Source: Eupeodes corollae
Taxonomy: Eukaryota; Arthropoda; Insecta; Diptera; Syrphidae
Direction: 5' to 3'
DNA length: 64,000 bases
Assembly: GCF_945859685.1 (NCBI RefSeq)
Contig: NC_079148.1
Span: forward strand, 27,601,946 to 27,665,945
A program made the translations under genes and the position numbers. The notes under the pieces are model-generated. The model searched no databases and was not told where the DNA came from. It saw only the letters and a list, made by a program, of their open reading frames with translations. Shown here piece by piece: positions 31,906 to 44,731 of this stretch. Within the stretch, counting starts at the first letter, position 1. Each line of letters starts with the position of its first letter.

Positions 31906-34555
31906 TAGCGAACTTCCTACCAATTACATAACTTTGTAGTAATTCAAAAATAGATTATGAAAAGGTTAGTATAATTGAGCATTATGCAATAGATTTTGAA
32001 GCTTGCCATTTTAACAATTAATGTTTGCAATATTTCACAATTCCTAAACTACGCCTTAATAATAATGCTTGCTAATTCTAACAGTTAACTCTTTATCCAT
32101 CAGTTTACTCTTGAGTCCAATTTTTGAGGAATTGTTAAGTAAAGAGATTATTTTTTCAGCTACACACCAAGAATGTGGAATGTTTTTGTTGTTCCTCCCA
32201 TTTTAACTTTCAACACTTTAGTTTCTACATTAATTAAAAAAATAGATGTTCCAACTACTTGCTTCAATTTTGTTTATATTTGTTAACTGAAAATTCTTGT
32301 GTGTATAATTTTTGCAACAGAAATGTGTCTTAGTGTTTTTCTAAACATTTTCCAGAATTATGACTAGGAGAGTTTTTTCTTCTACACGTAATTTTTCTTG
32401 TTCTTTGTTTATTGAATTATATGACGTTTAGATGTCAGAAATTGACAGCGTAGATAGACAAGTTCAGAAATGATAAGGTGGTGTTAGGAATTCACAATGT
32501 ATTTCATCCAGCGAATTTCATAATTAAGTTTTACCACAAATGCAAAGATCTGTAATCTACAGCATTACCTTATTTTCTTTTCTTTCCGTTTATATCTGGA
32601 GCATGGGCGCACATAATTTCGTTTAACATTTTTCTTAAAAATCTCCAAATTTAAAAATTTAATAGGACAATTCATAGAAACTATTATTTTATAGTGCTTC
32701 TTATCATTTTTCACCACAAAATTTTCACTTAAGTACCTACTTTTGAAACAATTTCAAAAACAAGTAAGTACGACATTTTATCAATTTCCCTCAATTGAAG
32801 ATAAGTTCTTCTGTCTCGATGTAACGACGACAACGAACGAGTGTCCTTATAACACTAAGCTCTCTGTATGTGTGTCTGTGTTTTGTAACAACTTCCTGAC
32901 GCGAATTTGGCTTCTTAAACTATTGGCTTATCATTATTCCGCCAGAGTATCGATTGTACCCTTTAGCTTTTGGTTCATCGGAAACGAATCAATTTTCATG
33001 TTTCATCGTCGGCATCCTAAAAAGTTGACGACGACATACAAGTATATAGGAACAGGATAAGGATGAGAATGAGAACGGAGGACAACAACGACGACGACGA
33101 ATATGACGCTGAAAACTTCCTGTATTCTGTCACCGGCATTTTTCTGCCGATATTTTTATGTGATATAGCTAAACAGATCTATATTCGTTATACATTTTTA
33201 TAGATATCCTTTATTCACCGAAGAGAAAACATGTGCGTTAGGTTGTGTGAATGTTTATAGATGTATGTGAACGGAGTATGTAATAACAATAATAATAAAA
33301 GAAGGAGGGAGAAAAAAAAAAATACAGAAAATCACATACCTATAATCTTTTTCTTCTCGAGCCTATATCTACTCGTGGTTCTGTGCTTCTTCGATCCTAC
33401 ATAAGTATATTGAGGTGTGGACTACAACAGTCACAGTGGTAGAAGGACTCTCCAGGTTGTGATAGCAGAGCATCAGTGGCAGTACTATGCTCTAGTGCTT
33501 TTGGCTTGCTTGCTAACCCGAAAGGCACATACACCCATAATCCACATGAAACGTGATTTCCTAAGATGACAATATCCTTATCGAGACTTGTGCTATGAAT
33601 TGAATACCAATGAGGATGTGTCATATCCTGGCACTCGTCCTGATAATGTGAAATTGAATTTTTTTTTCTTCTTTTGGTTGTATTTTTTTTATTTTTGTGG
33701 CTCTGTTCGTCGATATCTCTCCTTTTACGAATTCTATGGAGTAAAAATTTCAATGTGGGGGCGAGAGTGACGGCAATGGCAAGGCTAACGATGAAGAGTT
33801 TCTGCACTTTCGATTCTGAAATACGAGACTTTATGGTAGAGTAATGCCATCTCTCAAGAAATTTGTTTTCAATAAATGATCACGAAAATAAATGAAATTA
33901 AAGCTTGAAAACTTAAATGAAATCTTGTACTAAAAGTTCTAAACAATAATATCTTAAATTTTGTAATTTAGATATTTTTTTATAATTTTAGAATTACATA
34001 GAAGTTAAAACTTTGTTTGATTTCCATTTTAATTTTTTTTTTGAAATTTCGAAGCGGAATTTCAAAACCATTAATTGTTCAATTTTAATAATTAAAAAAA
34101 AAAAAACTAAAGGAATTATATGCTGTTTTATAGAAGAGCATAAAAGTTATTGAAACTATCTAAGCTGGCTGCTGAAATACTTGGTAATAGTTTAGTGAAA
34201 GTTGACTTATGCATGAATCATTTCATTTTAAAAATGATCTTCTCTGGAATATTCGTAATAGTTAAATATGAGCATTATCGGAGCAGAGCAACAATGACTT
34301 CTTTATCCACTAAACGATGAAATTTTTTCACGAAAGTAAACAATTCAGCTAGGTCACTATCTGCTTCGCAACTGGATGGATGTGGCAAGTTTTTGAATGT
34401 CAGATTTTTGGCCTTCTCAAAAGTCAAACTTATACTAAGATTATTTTATGTAGTTTCTTGATCTCGTTCTTATACTATTAACATTTTTGGTTCTATCACA
34501 TTCCAGATTCTAACTGAAAAAGGCACTATACATTTCTATAACAGTTGCAGATCAG
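31906..34555. other. No gene or recognisable element
   Basis: No transposon signature. The longest frame (33807-33397, minus, 136 codons) has a hydrophobic, signal-like start followed by a basic stretch, but overlaps a plus-strand frame, matches nothing I know, and is more likely chance. Short GAC and AAT microsatellites occur near 33082-33106 and 33280-33300. Confidence 0.45.
33082..33106. repeat. ACAACG/ACGACG repeat
   Basis: ACAACAACGACGACGACGAA, a short trinucleotide array. Confidence 0.8.
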
Positions 34556-34559
34556 AAGG

Positions 34560-36085
34560 AAAACTAGAGAGCATGAGTAGCGTCTTGTCAAAGAAGTTGA
34601 AAAGTTCAAAAGCAGAAATAAAATTCGAAATCGGTATGAGCAGGTGAAATGAAATTCACAAGTGTATAAACCTCGAACAAGTGTATAAACGTAGAACCGT
34701 AGTTAATACTGACGATGTGGAAAGACAACTTCTGAAGACAGTATAACGGCGATGACAAACTGAATACCGCTGTCAAGCAGGATGATCCATTCAATATAGA
34801 CGACAAAAGCCAACAACCCCGTCTTACCGACTCATACGAAGTAAAGATTATCATCTCTAAGTTGAAGTCTAACAAAGCCGCTGGAGCAGATGGCTTAAAT
34901 TCCAAGCTTTGCAAAGTAGTTGCAGATTATCTTAAGAATCGACCCTCAGTATTGTTGGTCCAATAAATAGAAATAGTCCCTTCAATAGTCCCTTCAATAC
35001 TCTTCTTTGCTGTAATATGTGAATGTCTCAAGCACGTCGTCAACAATCTCCTACGTCCTTATCAGTGAGATTTTAGACCAGGAAAGTCCACAGTTGATTA
35101 AATATCGACTTCAAGGCCGCATTTGACAGCATCTACAGGGTAGAGCTGTATAGAGCTATGTCTCATTTTTGCATCCCTGCGAAACTCGTCCGTTTGTACA
35201 GGATGGCCATTGAGAATTCACGCTGCTCCATAGAGGTTAGACGCAATTTAACCGAATACATATTTCTATGTCAAAAAAGGTTTTAGAGAAGGTGATGATG
35301 CGCTGTCATGCAATTTTTAACATTATCCTTGAAAAATAGTGCAGAGCTCCCACGCCGGCCGCGTCAACACGAGAGGCAATATCTTTTACAACTCTTTCCA
35401 ATTACTGGAATGTGCTGATGACATTGACAGATTCGGGACTTTCATGAGTATTGAGGCAGAGGCGGCAAAAATTGGTTTAACGTTTGTTGGTTTAACGTTT
35501 GTTTTAATAAGGCAAAACAAAGTACATGCTGTCATCAAGAAAGGACCTACATAACCAACATACTTCTCGGTCAAAATGTCACCATAGACGAACGTTATTT
35601 TGAGAAAGTTAAGGACTTCTTTTACTAAGGCTTTGCTTTGAACGCAGAAAACAACACCAGCGCTGAGATCAAACAAAGGATAACCCTTGCTAACCGCTGT
35701 TTTCTTGGGCTAAAAAAAAAATCTAGTATTAAAAACCTCATTGTCCCCGTCCTGCCATACGGTGCAAAAGCATGGACTATGGCAAAAGCGGATGAAAGCA
35801 TATTGGGCAGTTCCGAGAGAAAAGTTATTTGCGAGATCGACCGACGGACCCGTATGCACGGTCCCGCATGCATAGAAGGTGAGTCGAGAAGAAGATAGAA
35901 CCACGAGTTGTACGGATTGTACAGCGAGACGTAGACTTAGCCAGAAGGGTAAAAGTCCAACGACTAAGATGGCTGGGTCCCGTAGAGCGCATGGAACACA
36001 ATACTCCGGCCCGGAAAGTCTTTAAATCCACGGCCACAGAACAGTAGAAGAAGATGACGGACATATGGCCCAAACATGTGAAAGT
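34560..36085 (+). mobile_element. RTE-like LINE, RT and C-terminal region (relic)
   Basis: Same family as the reversed 4.4-5.2 kb copy. Seen: PRLTDSYEVKIIISKLKSNK then AAGADGLNSKLCKVVADYL (about 34820-34930; RT N-terminal block), VVNNLLRPYQ and DFRPGKSTVD (about 35035-35098), and a direct join to IDFKAAFDSIYRVELYRAMS at about 35106. That join lacks the 10-20 residues normally between these blocks, so there is a small internal deletion. LECADDIDRFGTF (about 35407-35445; the box reads CADD), GQNVTIDERYFEKVKDF (about 35567), ITLANRCFLGLKKKSSIKNL (about 35680) and PYGAKAWTMAKADESILGSS (about 35755) follow. A degraded C terminus ends near 36080. Frame breaks and stops are numerous, including a small duplicated VGLTFVGLTFV stretch near 35480-35500. 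Confidence 0.8.
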
Positions 36086-36839
36086 AAGGGATAAGAAAAG
36101 ATTGATAGTTTTCGAGAGTTTTTGAAGCTTATGAAATTTTCTAAGACTTTATTTGACAATGCTACTTAAAATTCAAAGCCTTATATCTCAAAAACCATAA
36201 ATCTTAGCGGTAAGGTGCTAAAAAATTTGTTCTAAGATTTAAATTTCCAAACTAAATTTGTTCATCCAGTTTTTGTAGGCCTTTACGTGAGATTATTTAA
36301 ATGATAGAACTAAAAAAATAAATTTTGAATAAAAACGTTTTACGTTCTTTTTTTGTAATTTTCAAAATAAAATTTGACCTGGCAATGCTACATTTCAAAC
36401 AACAACGAATATATGGCAATGATTTGAAATGACAGTGATTATTGTTTGGGTTTATTGAATTGAATTGGATTCGCCGGCGTTCAAGGCTTCCCATAGAGAA
36501 CTTTATATAATGATATTCTGACATCCCTTCGCATGAAACGACACCTCCCCTACACCCTCCGCCCTACCCTGGCTGATAAGCGTAACTTATGTATATATCT
36601 ATGACAATAGTGTGCACTCTGTTTCCATATATACTAAATGACCACTTGGCTTATAGTCAAACTGGATGCGATGCGATGGTGTGGCACCGGTTTTCCATTT
36701 CGAATTCGGACTAAACTCGTCAACTCTTTGGAAAACTGTTTGAAATTCAACGCATTTCAACTGATTCAGTTTTAGAGATATCTCAATCCTTTCATTTGAA
36801 TTGGTAAATTGGTTTCTTGGGGGTTGCGATATGGCGGGG

Positions 36840-36870
36840 ATGATGATGGCGACGACGATGATGATGATGG
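36840..36870. repeat. GAT/GAC trinucleotide repeat
   Basis: ATGATGATGGCGACGACGAT continuing into GATGATGATGG. Confidence 0.85.
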
Positions 36871-38164
36871 GGGGCATAGAGTGATATAGATATATAGAAT
36901 GGCAAAGCTATGGTCGGTTTATATTTTCTCATTCCAAATCCGTTTATATTAAGTATCGAGTTAGACTGAAAAGGATACAACGTGGCAAGCCGTGATTAAG
37001 GATATTCGTGCAGCAGGTACCAAAATGTTTTATTCTCCTCCTCTTCTTCCTCTTTTTCTTTCTAAATCATCAAACCTAAACCCTCCCAGGCCAGTTCTCC
37101 TGCTAAGCTAATGATCCTTAAACAGACTGCTGCTGGATGGTTTACTCTGATAGAGAGACAGAACGAATTAAGGACGATGAGATTTACACAGCAATTGCAT
37201 GTCGAAGTGGAATAAATATTTTTTCGCTTAATTCACAAAGTTTTGGTTCATCTCTTTTGTGCGGAGGTAAATATGTATCTACCTACAAACATACATGTGA
37301 TTCCCTATAAACGATAATAGGAAAGACGTTCGAAGAAGACAAGCAAGGCAAAGCACAGTAAAATCCCTTGCACGAAAAGTCGGCTGCAATTTGGGGGGCT
37401 CTCTGATTTCAAACTTCACCAGTAAGTACTTCCGACTTTAAAAGCATGTCACATCCGGTTTCAAGCCGCTGTGCACATTGAAAACTCTTAGAGAATCGCG
37501 ATGTGATGTCTGTGATGTGTGATCCTTTTTTCCAAGGAAAATTAAAAAACAAACCAAAGGAACAGAAGCAGGAATATGGGAATGGGAACACTATAGGTAG
37601 GAGTAGAGGAACGTCTTTAGGGCAAAATTGAGAACCTTCAGTGATGGGATGGAGAATAGCAGCACAAGTCAGACTCCCCTCGTTTTCTTTCTTGAACCAA
37701 ATTGGCAAGTTTTTTTAGCTTGTGTTTTATTTTTACTTGGTATGTGCACACAACCCTTCGTTCGTCCTTAATTTTCAATTAGCGTGTGCAGGTTTTTAAT
37801 GTTCCAAAAGCCTTCCATTCCCTGCCACCGTCACTCGTCCTGTCGTGTCGTCGCCCTCCATCTCTATTCAAGAAAAAGGGTTAAAATTAAGTGTTTGAAG
37901 GATGCTAGATGATTCATTATTTAGTGTAATATAGGTCATTCAATTGTCTTAGGGTTCGGCAGGAGTACGCATATTAAGAGTGAGTCCTTAAACCCCAAAT
38001 GGAGTGCGAGTTGAGTGGTAATTAATTTCGTCAAAAACGCCAACGAAAACATATAACATTCGAAATTCATGATATTCAAAGCATCACATCAGACGAATGA
38101 AGAGGTGTCTTTTTTAAGTACCTATAAAATTCGACGATACGGAGAAGTGTGTCTTGTCTGGCGC

Positions 38165-38185
38165 TGGCAGTGGCAGTGGCAGTGG
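38165..38185. repeat. (TGGCAG)n microsatellite
   Basis: Three perfect TGGCAG units plus a partial one. Confidence 0.85.
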
Positions 38186-39304
38186 AATTGGAACGAATTC
38201 CCGTCAGGATAAAAGGTTCCATTTCGAAAACTTTGCCTTCGAGAAAGTAAGGGGTTGAGTTGATTAGATGATGGAGTAAAGGGCAGCAGCAAGGCAAGAG
38301 CTCTCTTTGACAGATACAAATACCTCTTTGCTGCTCATTTATATTTTCAATTTTAATTCGTTTGTGTATGGCGGGTGGTGTACGGTACGTAGTACATAAT
38401 GTTTGAAGAAACGTTGGTTGAAAGGGTTTTGTGGCGCAGGCACTGGCACGAACGAACAGCACAAGGACTCTTTTTTTTCTAAAACCAAATGAAGAAGGAG
38501 TAATTTATTTTCTTTTTGATGTCTTACAACTAACATACCGTTATATCTAAAAATACAACATCAAGTCTGTCTTTCTATCTGGCGGTAGTGGTACGAGTTA
38601 AAGTCGCTTTTCACTTTGACGAGAATAATTTCTTCGAAGAATAGCGGTATTTTGTATATTTGTTAGTGGTCCACGTTAAAATGTATATGTACTAAGTCTT
38701 AAAAGTAGGAATTGGTTTTACGTATAGATTCTTTTAGCAAAAGACATCGATCTTAGAACGTAATTACATCTGTATATTGTGTAAGTATGAATGTTTTGAG
38801 AGCAAGAGGAAGCGAACTGTTTCTTGGGTCTTATATTGAAAAACAACCAAATTTATGTCTTGGGAAAATCTAAAATGCCTTAAGGTGTTTTTTTTTGGAT
38901 TAGAAACTAGGTAAATATTCGACAGGATTGAGAGATTTGGTTTCTTTATTTTACTATTTTAATTGACAATTTATTTTCTTTGAGATGAGTTTGAAAAAAA
39001 GGTATTTTTTTTTTAATAGTTTCAGTAAAGGGAATTTAAAAATTGGCTTGTGGCTTTAGTCAAAACGAAAACATTACCTACAGAGAGATTTTGGGTTTCA
39101 TTGGTTTCAGTGTTTAGAATTTCAAACAGTTTTATCGGGTTATAAGGTACTTGAAAATAATGTATCTGCAAAACAGTTTTCATTTCCCAAAAAAAAAAAA
39201 CAGTTTTTGAGATTTTTGTTTTGGCAATCGTTAGAGCCGTTTTTTATTTAAAATTGTGTACACAATTTTTCAATTTTTGTCTAAAAATATGTTTGGTGTG
39301 CAGC

Positions 39305-39336
39305 TAGTACCAGTGGCGTGGTGGTCAGTGCGTTGG
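39305..39336 (+). mobile_element. SINE head fused to a LINE
   Basis: These 32 bases match the first 32 bases of the SINE head at 28 positions (TAGTACC, GTGGC, TGGT, AGTGCGTTGG conserved). The match stops at about 39336, and from 39337 the sequence is LINE RT. No SINE body or tail is present. Confidence 0.75.
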
Positions 39337-40708
39337 GTTCTTCAGCAGCCGATGCTCTTCAGCATTTACAACAGCGATGTGATAGGTAGTCTTACAAAGG
39401 CAATTGCGTACGCCGACGATCTAATTGCGTACAGAACGGCCCAAAAGTTGATGTCATAAAAATTCTCTTGCAGCGTGATTTCGACAAGATTCAGCGATGT
39501 TGCGACGACTGGAAACTGAAAATAAATGTCCAGAAGTCGAAGACAATGCTGTTCCGGACTCCGTTGGCTAGGGCCACGAGGGATACGTGCAAGAGGTCAA
39601 CGTTGATTTCATGGGCAGCGATTAGCGTGCAAAAGTGTAGTGAAGTACCTCGGTATATAATTAGATCAGTATTTATATTTCGACAGACATATAAATGCTG
39701 CTCTGACCAGAGTAGCCTTCGCTCTGACGAAACGGCTGTTTTACAGCAGTCGGCTTGACCCCAGGGTGAATGTTATTTGCTACATGGCCCTTTTACGGCC
39801 AATGATCGTTTATGGTTGTCCTGTGTGCTTCAACGCGGCCCCTTCCCAGATGGAGAAGTTTTGGGTGAAAAAGCGACTGTGTTTACGACGCTGTACCGGA
39901 TTACATCGAACAGCCGAATACGTGCATTACTATTCCAACGAGGTCCTAAACAACGGGGCTCGAATCAACAGAATTGACAATTTCGTGATAAAACTCGTTC
40001 GAGGTCACGTTGCAAGAACTATGTCTTCGACCAACAATTTAATTTTCGGGGCGTTCTATCCGAACGACGAGTATTTTGAAAGTGCACGCTTAAGCGGCTT
40101 CATTCCACCAGAGGCATTCCTCTTTTTAGATAGATGCGGTGTGATACAGGATAGATTGGCAGTTCCACTAATCTACCACGTCAGACGACGAACCGTGGAT
40201 AGGCAATTCCTGTACAAACGGGACGTCATGGCACAAGACGGAGCAGAGCTCTTTCGGTTCAGCAGGAGAACCAGTTTTGTTGGCTTCGATCGGCACTTGA
40301 TAATGGGTAGTCGGGTTGGGGTTTTAAGCCATGGCTGGCTTACATAATTCTTTTATAGTTCTAGGGTTTAGTTTTAAGTAGAATAGGCATGGTGACACAA
40401 ACAAAAAAAAATACAAAAAACAAAAAATATACAAAAAAAAAAAAATACAAACAAAACAAAAATATAAAAAATAAATATAAAAATAATTTAAAATATAATT
40501 AAAAAAAAGGACACAAGAATATGAAAAACAAAAACGTTAGAAAGTTAGATTTTCTGCTGTTCTAGTTTAAAGTAGTTTATAGGTAGAATAGGTGGTTTAA
40601 GTAAGTTTTAAGTTTTATTTAAGGACCTACCTTTTAGTAAAGTAAAAAAGGATATTGATATAAGTTTTTTTTTTATTTCTAATGAATAAAATAAATAAAT
40701 AAAATTGG
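39337..40708 (+). mobile_element. Jockey-clade LINE, 5'-truncated 3' part
   Basis: Begins at the RT motif B (degraded GSVL...PMLFSIYNSDV), followed by AIAYADDLIAYR at about 39400-39435 (YADD intact), LQRDFDKIQRCCDDWKLKIN and KSKTMLFRTP (about 39468-39560). A frameshift near 39750 leads to a long open C terminus (39766-40344): LRPMIVYGCPVCFNAAPSQM, KKRLCLRRCTGLHR, INRIDNFVIKLVRGH, and a final Jockey-type tail (YHVRRRTVDRQFLY). No RNase H follows. The 3' untranslated part is extremely A-rich (40395-40510), and the element appears to end in an AATAAATAAATAAA stretch at about 40684-40705. Only about two frame breaks are visible, so this is a younger relic than most here. Confidence 0.82.
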
Positions 40709-40789
40709 TATTATAATTAAATATTATTGTTTAACTCAGAGTGTCCGCATGAAACCAGTAAGTTAATTGTAAGTTATGCATAATTAGGC

Positions 40790-40977
40790 TAGGAATTCAC
40801 AAATCCTTCAAGAGTATATTCTTGCCATTAAAAGTGATTTCTCAAATAAGCTCTTCGGATTCGGCATAAAACTGTCCATCTCTGACAAACTTTACTCGCA
40901 CACAGGAATGGTTGAGAGTTGTAAGTCACTAGGCCCTAGTTCTCAATGGACTGTTACGGCACCTAATTTATTTATCT
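40790..40977 (+). mobile_element. 5'-truncated SINE copy
   Basis: Body and tail only: AGGAATTCACAAATCC, the TTCTTGCCATTAAAAGTG block, ACACAGGAATGGTTGAGAGT, CACTAGGCCCTAGTTCTC and GGACTGTTACGGCAC, ending TAATTTATTTAT. More diverged than the 24.3-kb copy. Confidence 0.85.
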
Positions 40978-41139
40978 ATGCAGTTATTTTGAATATATAT
41001 TTATAAGCATTTTAAAATTTAAAAATAAAAACCAGTTGTATTGTATTGTATTACAAATTTAAGAGAAATTTTAATAAAACCTTATCGGTTCGTTTTTGCG
41101 AAAATTCGAATTTTCCATTTTTGACCGAAAAATGTGTGT

Positions 41140-42865
41140 GGTAGTTGAAAAAACCATTAAGCATAAAATACTTTCTGTGGTTGAAACTAAAAAAAAATAT
41201 TGGCATTGAAGTACCATTTGAAAATTCGTTTTCTATAAAAATGTTTTCAATTTATTTTCCGGGTGGTTCGACTTCCACAGAAAAAAGGATTGATTTCCGT
41301 AACGATTTACGTAAATTAATTGCATTAAATGATACATACTTGATTTTTGGTGATTTCAATTGCAAGAGCTGTGTCAGAGCTAATGCAAGGAAGAATATAC
41401 TAATTTAGACTCAAGACACCCATTTGATATTTTGTATCCCCCTCAAGCTACTTGTATGCCCCAAACAATAGATCTAATCTCTCAACTATAGACTTATTCC
41501 TAACAAATTCCCCCGAACTTTTCAATCAACCTACTGTTGAAAATGATCTTAGTTCAAATCATCTCCCGGTAATAATAAACATAAAATCAACCCCTGTGGA
41601 AAATTGCAATCAATTTTTTGACTATTCAAATGCTGATTTGAAAAAATAAAAAAAAGTGATCCGCCTTTAATTGAAAATTATTACAGAGAGGAATCCAAAT
41701 AATATCAGTATCGAACAAATTGACGGAGCAGTTAGAACGTTTACAGCATCAGTTTTTGAGAGTGTTGAAGAAACCGTTCTCAAAAAAATTTAAAGTCGAA
41801 ACAATAATAATTTACTTCCCTCCTATGTAGTGGAAGCAATTAAAGTAAGAAACAAAAATAGAACCCAATGAATAAGAACCAGGGACGAATACTTTCTTTC
41901 TGAAATGAATAGAATGAACCTGTTCATCAAAAATTCAATCTTTCATTTCAGAAACCAGAGCTGGAGCAATAAATTACAGGGTTAAGATAAAGGTAGCACA
42001 AAATCTCCCGGATTTGACGAAATTAAAAATCTTTTTTTAAAGAATCTTCCAAAAATAGGCATAAGATACCTCAAAAATTTGTTTAACAATTGTTTCCAAA
42101 CAGTTTACTTCCCCACAGAGTGAAAAGCAGTCTGTGTGAACAACTGGTAGAGGTGTACCCCAAGGGTCAGTTCTAGGCCCATTTTTATATATATACTTAC
42201 GATTTCCCTTAATTTTAAATTTGTGTAACTGCAATATTTGCTGATGACACATGCGTTTATTCATCAGATTCAACTGGTTTTTGCATTGAAACCAACTTGC
42301 AAACTGCTATGAATACTATTCAGATTTATTTCAATAATTGGAAAATAAAAATAAATGCATCAAAGACACAATCTCTTTTTTTAACAAAAAAAAGGAAACC
42401 TTGTTTACTGCCATACAATAACCTTCAATTGAACGGAGAGCAAATTGAGTGGAAGTCAAGTGCTAAGCACCTTGGGGTACACCTGGATAAAACATTGACG
42501 TTTAACTTGCACATTCAGCAAACATTAAATAAGCTTAATATTGTGATAAAAATAAAAACACTTCATCTTTTTATAAATCGCAAGTCTAAAATGAGTGCAG
42601 AAAACAAACTTATGATATTAAGGTTTATTTTCCAAAGTATAATTTTCTATGGTTATCCTGCCCGGGGAAAATGCGCAAAAACTCATATACAAAGATTACA
42701 AATAATGCAAAATCAAATATTAAATCTTAATCTGCCCTGAAACTTTTCTACAGAAGAGCTTCATAGAATAGCAAATATTGATAAGGTTCCTCTAAGAATT
42801 TCGAAATTACAAGAGCGTTATATTTTATCGAGTAATTGTTCGCATAACAATTTAATCTCAAACTT
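41140..42865 (+). mobile_element. Second Jockey-clade LINE relic (EN to RT thumb)
   Basis: Seen: KTIKHKILSVVETKK with SFSIKMFSIYFPGGSTSTEK (about 41150-41285) and YLIFGDFNCKS (about 41335-41370, endonuclease). A shift and LSTIDLFLTNSPELFNQPTV with LSSNHLPVI (41480-41575; the SDH motif reads SNH, so a catalytic Asp is lost) follow, then a degraded linker with large deletion of the RT palm, GRGVPQGSVLGPFLYIY (about 42150-42195), and FADDT as a degenerate FADDTC near 42238-42252. The open tail 42297-42737 contains INASKTQSLFLTKKRKPCLL, AKHLGVHLDKTLTFNLHIQQ and FINRKSKMSAENKLM. The C terminus decays by 42865. It is the same Jockey group as the 9.5-13.6 kb element (compare YFPGG, DFNC, FINRKS), but a separate family. 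Confidence 0.8.
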
Positions 42866-43235
42866 AGCTGCTTAAGGTATTAGTACATATTTTTTGATTC
42901 TTTTTATAAGAATTTCGGTAACAGTGAAGATCTATCTATAAAAAAAATGAATTGGTATTCCAAAATATCAATGATTTCTTCAAAGAAATATGATGCCTAA
43001 GTTCTATCAAGTAAGAACTCTTGCTATGTCTGGGAAAATGCTATGGTATCGATCTTGAGAACCTATGTAACTTCATAAAAAAATGGGTTATCCACTTTGC
43101 GGTTGCAAAAGTATAGGGCTGGAATTTATCATCTGTAAAACTAAGTTCTTAAAATAATTTTTTTTCCGTTGAAAGTCTGAAATTTGCGAAAATGGATACA
43201 TATTATAAAAATGGTGGTTCTCCCCCAGCCACACA
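42866..43235. other. No recognisable feature
   Basis: Degraded DNA between a Jockey relic and a mariner-like relic. It may be 3' untranslated LINE sequence. Confidence 0.4.
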
Positions 43236-43870
43236 TCATGCTTGAAGGGGAGATTATGGTTTACATAAAGTGCTGCCAAAGACCCGAATGTGTCGAACTC
43301 CTTATCGTTCTCAGGAATTAGGACTGTCTTATTGCACCTTATGATGTTTTCTATACCTAAATCCATGTAAAGTCCAGCTCACACAAAAACTGGAGCCAGT
43401 CGAATCGGTGTTTGAACAACTTTTTCGATAAAGACGATGGCACAACTGTCAACGTCAATTCGGAGATATGTGGAGAATATGTGGTTTCTACAAGTCGGTG
43501 CCACATGCCTTACAATCCGAACGAGTATGGCTTTATTGCAAGATACATTTCCTGACTGCGTAATTTCTCGTCGTGACGATATCAAATCACCACCAAGATC
43601 ACACGATTTGACACCGCTGCGCTGGACTGTTTTTTTGTGGGGGCTACGTGAAAGACCGTGTTTATGCAGATACACCTTTAGCTCTAGAGCACTTAAAAAC
43701 CAACATTTATGAGAAGTTCTGGCTGAGATACCGCCCAATATGTCTCAAAAGAACTGATGTTAGCAACAATTTGCGTGGGGGTCATTTTAAATGATGTATA
43801 GTGTTTAGCAAAAAATATCAAAGTTTAAGCTTTATAATAATAAAAGGAATATCATAAAAAACGTTGTTTA
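43236..43870 (+). mobile_element. Rosa/mariner-like transposon relic
   Basis: Sister of the 5.3-6.2 kb relic. Seen: AKDPNVSN (about 43275), a degraded stretch, then MWFLQVGATCLTIRTSMALL (about 43467-43530; counterpart of WFQQDGATCHT, with QQDG read as LQVG so the catalytic Asp is lost). FPDCVISRRDDIKSPPRSHD and LTPLRW (43545-43620) correspond to the third-Asp region, where the second Asp of CDLTPLD is also lost. LAEIPPNMSQKN follows near 43718. The DNA-binding half is largely deleted. Inactive. Confidence 0.78.
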
Positions 43871-44707
43871 TATTTTATTTACGTTAACCGTTTTTTAGAT
43901 GCATTCCTCTGACGCATAGTTAACATTGAGCTCTACGATTGGGCTTTTCTGTATATGAACAAATTAGTTGTAATCTTTTGTTACAAAAGCCTTCATACTG
44001 CCTTAACTTTTTCGAAACTTTTCTCTGAAATCACCGAAATCCTTTTTTCAATCAAAGTTGTATTCATTATTGTACAAAATATATCAACACAAATTTGTTT
44101 TTGATTAAAAAGTTTCGACCTATATTTTTAAGTCTCTGATGTAAGTATTCCCTGACCTATGAAATAATTAAAATCTTCAAAAAAACTGTCGTTGTAATCT
44201 GTGACACTATTTCTGTCAGATTTCTTTTTTCTGACTTTATCAAAGAAAGTCCAATCTATTTGACATATAAGAATTAAAAAAAAAAAGAAGAAAAATTCAC
44301 ACTTCAAGTTATAGCTTCTGTTTTTTTAAGTTTCGTGTCAAGAGATTTCAAATATTTTATTTTTTAATCATTCTTTTTCGGTTTCAGATTGTTTTTAATT
44401 TCAAGTGTATCTCTTCTCAGCCATAGTCGAACTATCATAGTTTCTGTTTGTCCGAGTTTTCATCCAAAATAAAAATACTAAAAATGTCATTTTTTGAGTT
44501 CCATTTTTAAGCTTTTTGTTTTATTTCAAGACAAACCTTCGCCATATACTTCTTCTCATCTTCATTAATATTTCCCATTGTTTCCTTTTGTGACAAATGC
44601 TATGGTAAGTATAATATGTCAACAAACTCATACTCAGTACTCAGACAGAGTCAAACATAAGACAAACAAAAAATAAAATAAACCTGGATATGGATAAGGA
44701 TATAAAG

Positions 44708-44731
44708 GAGTATGAGTACGAGTACGAGTAC
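44708..44731. repeat. (GAGTAC)n microsatellite
   Basis: GAGTAT followed by three GAGTAC units. Confidence 0.85.

Larger units (their letters stand above)
36086..39300. other. No gene or recognisable element
   Basis: Nothing recognisable. The minus frame 38462-38076 (128 codons) crosses the GGCAGT repeat and has no known domain. GAT/GAC repeats lie at 36840-36870 and TGGCAG units at 38165-38185. Confidence 0.45.

Noticed and set aside
33397..33807. A 136-codon minus-strand frame with a hydrophobic start like a signal peptide
   Set aside because: No recognisable domain, an opposing frame on the other strand, and the hydrophobic start lies in low-complexity surroundings. There is no splice or promoter context to support it.
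38076..38462. A 128-codon minus frame with cysteines
   Set aside because: It crosses the TGGCAG repeat, shows no known domain, and overlapping frames on the same strand are equally open.
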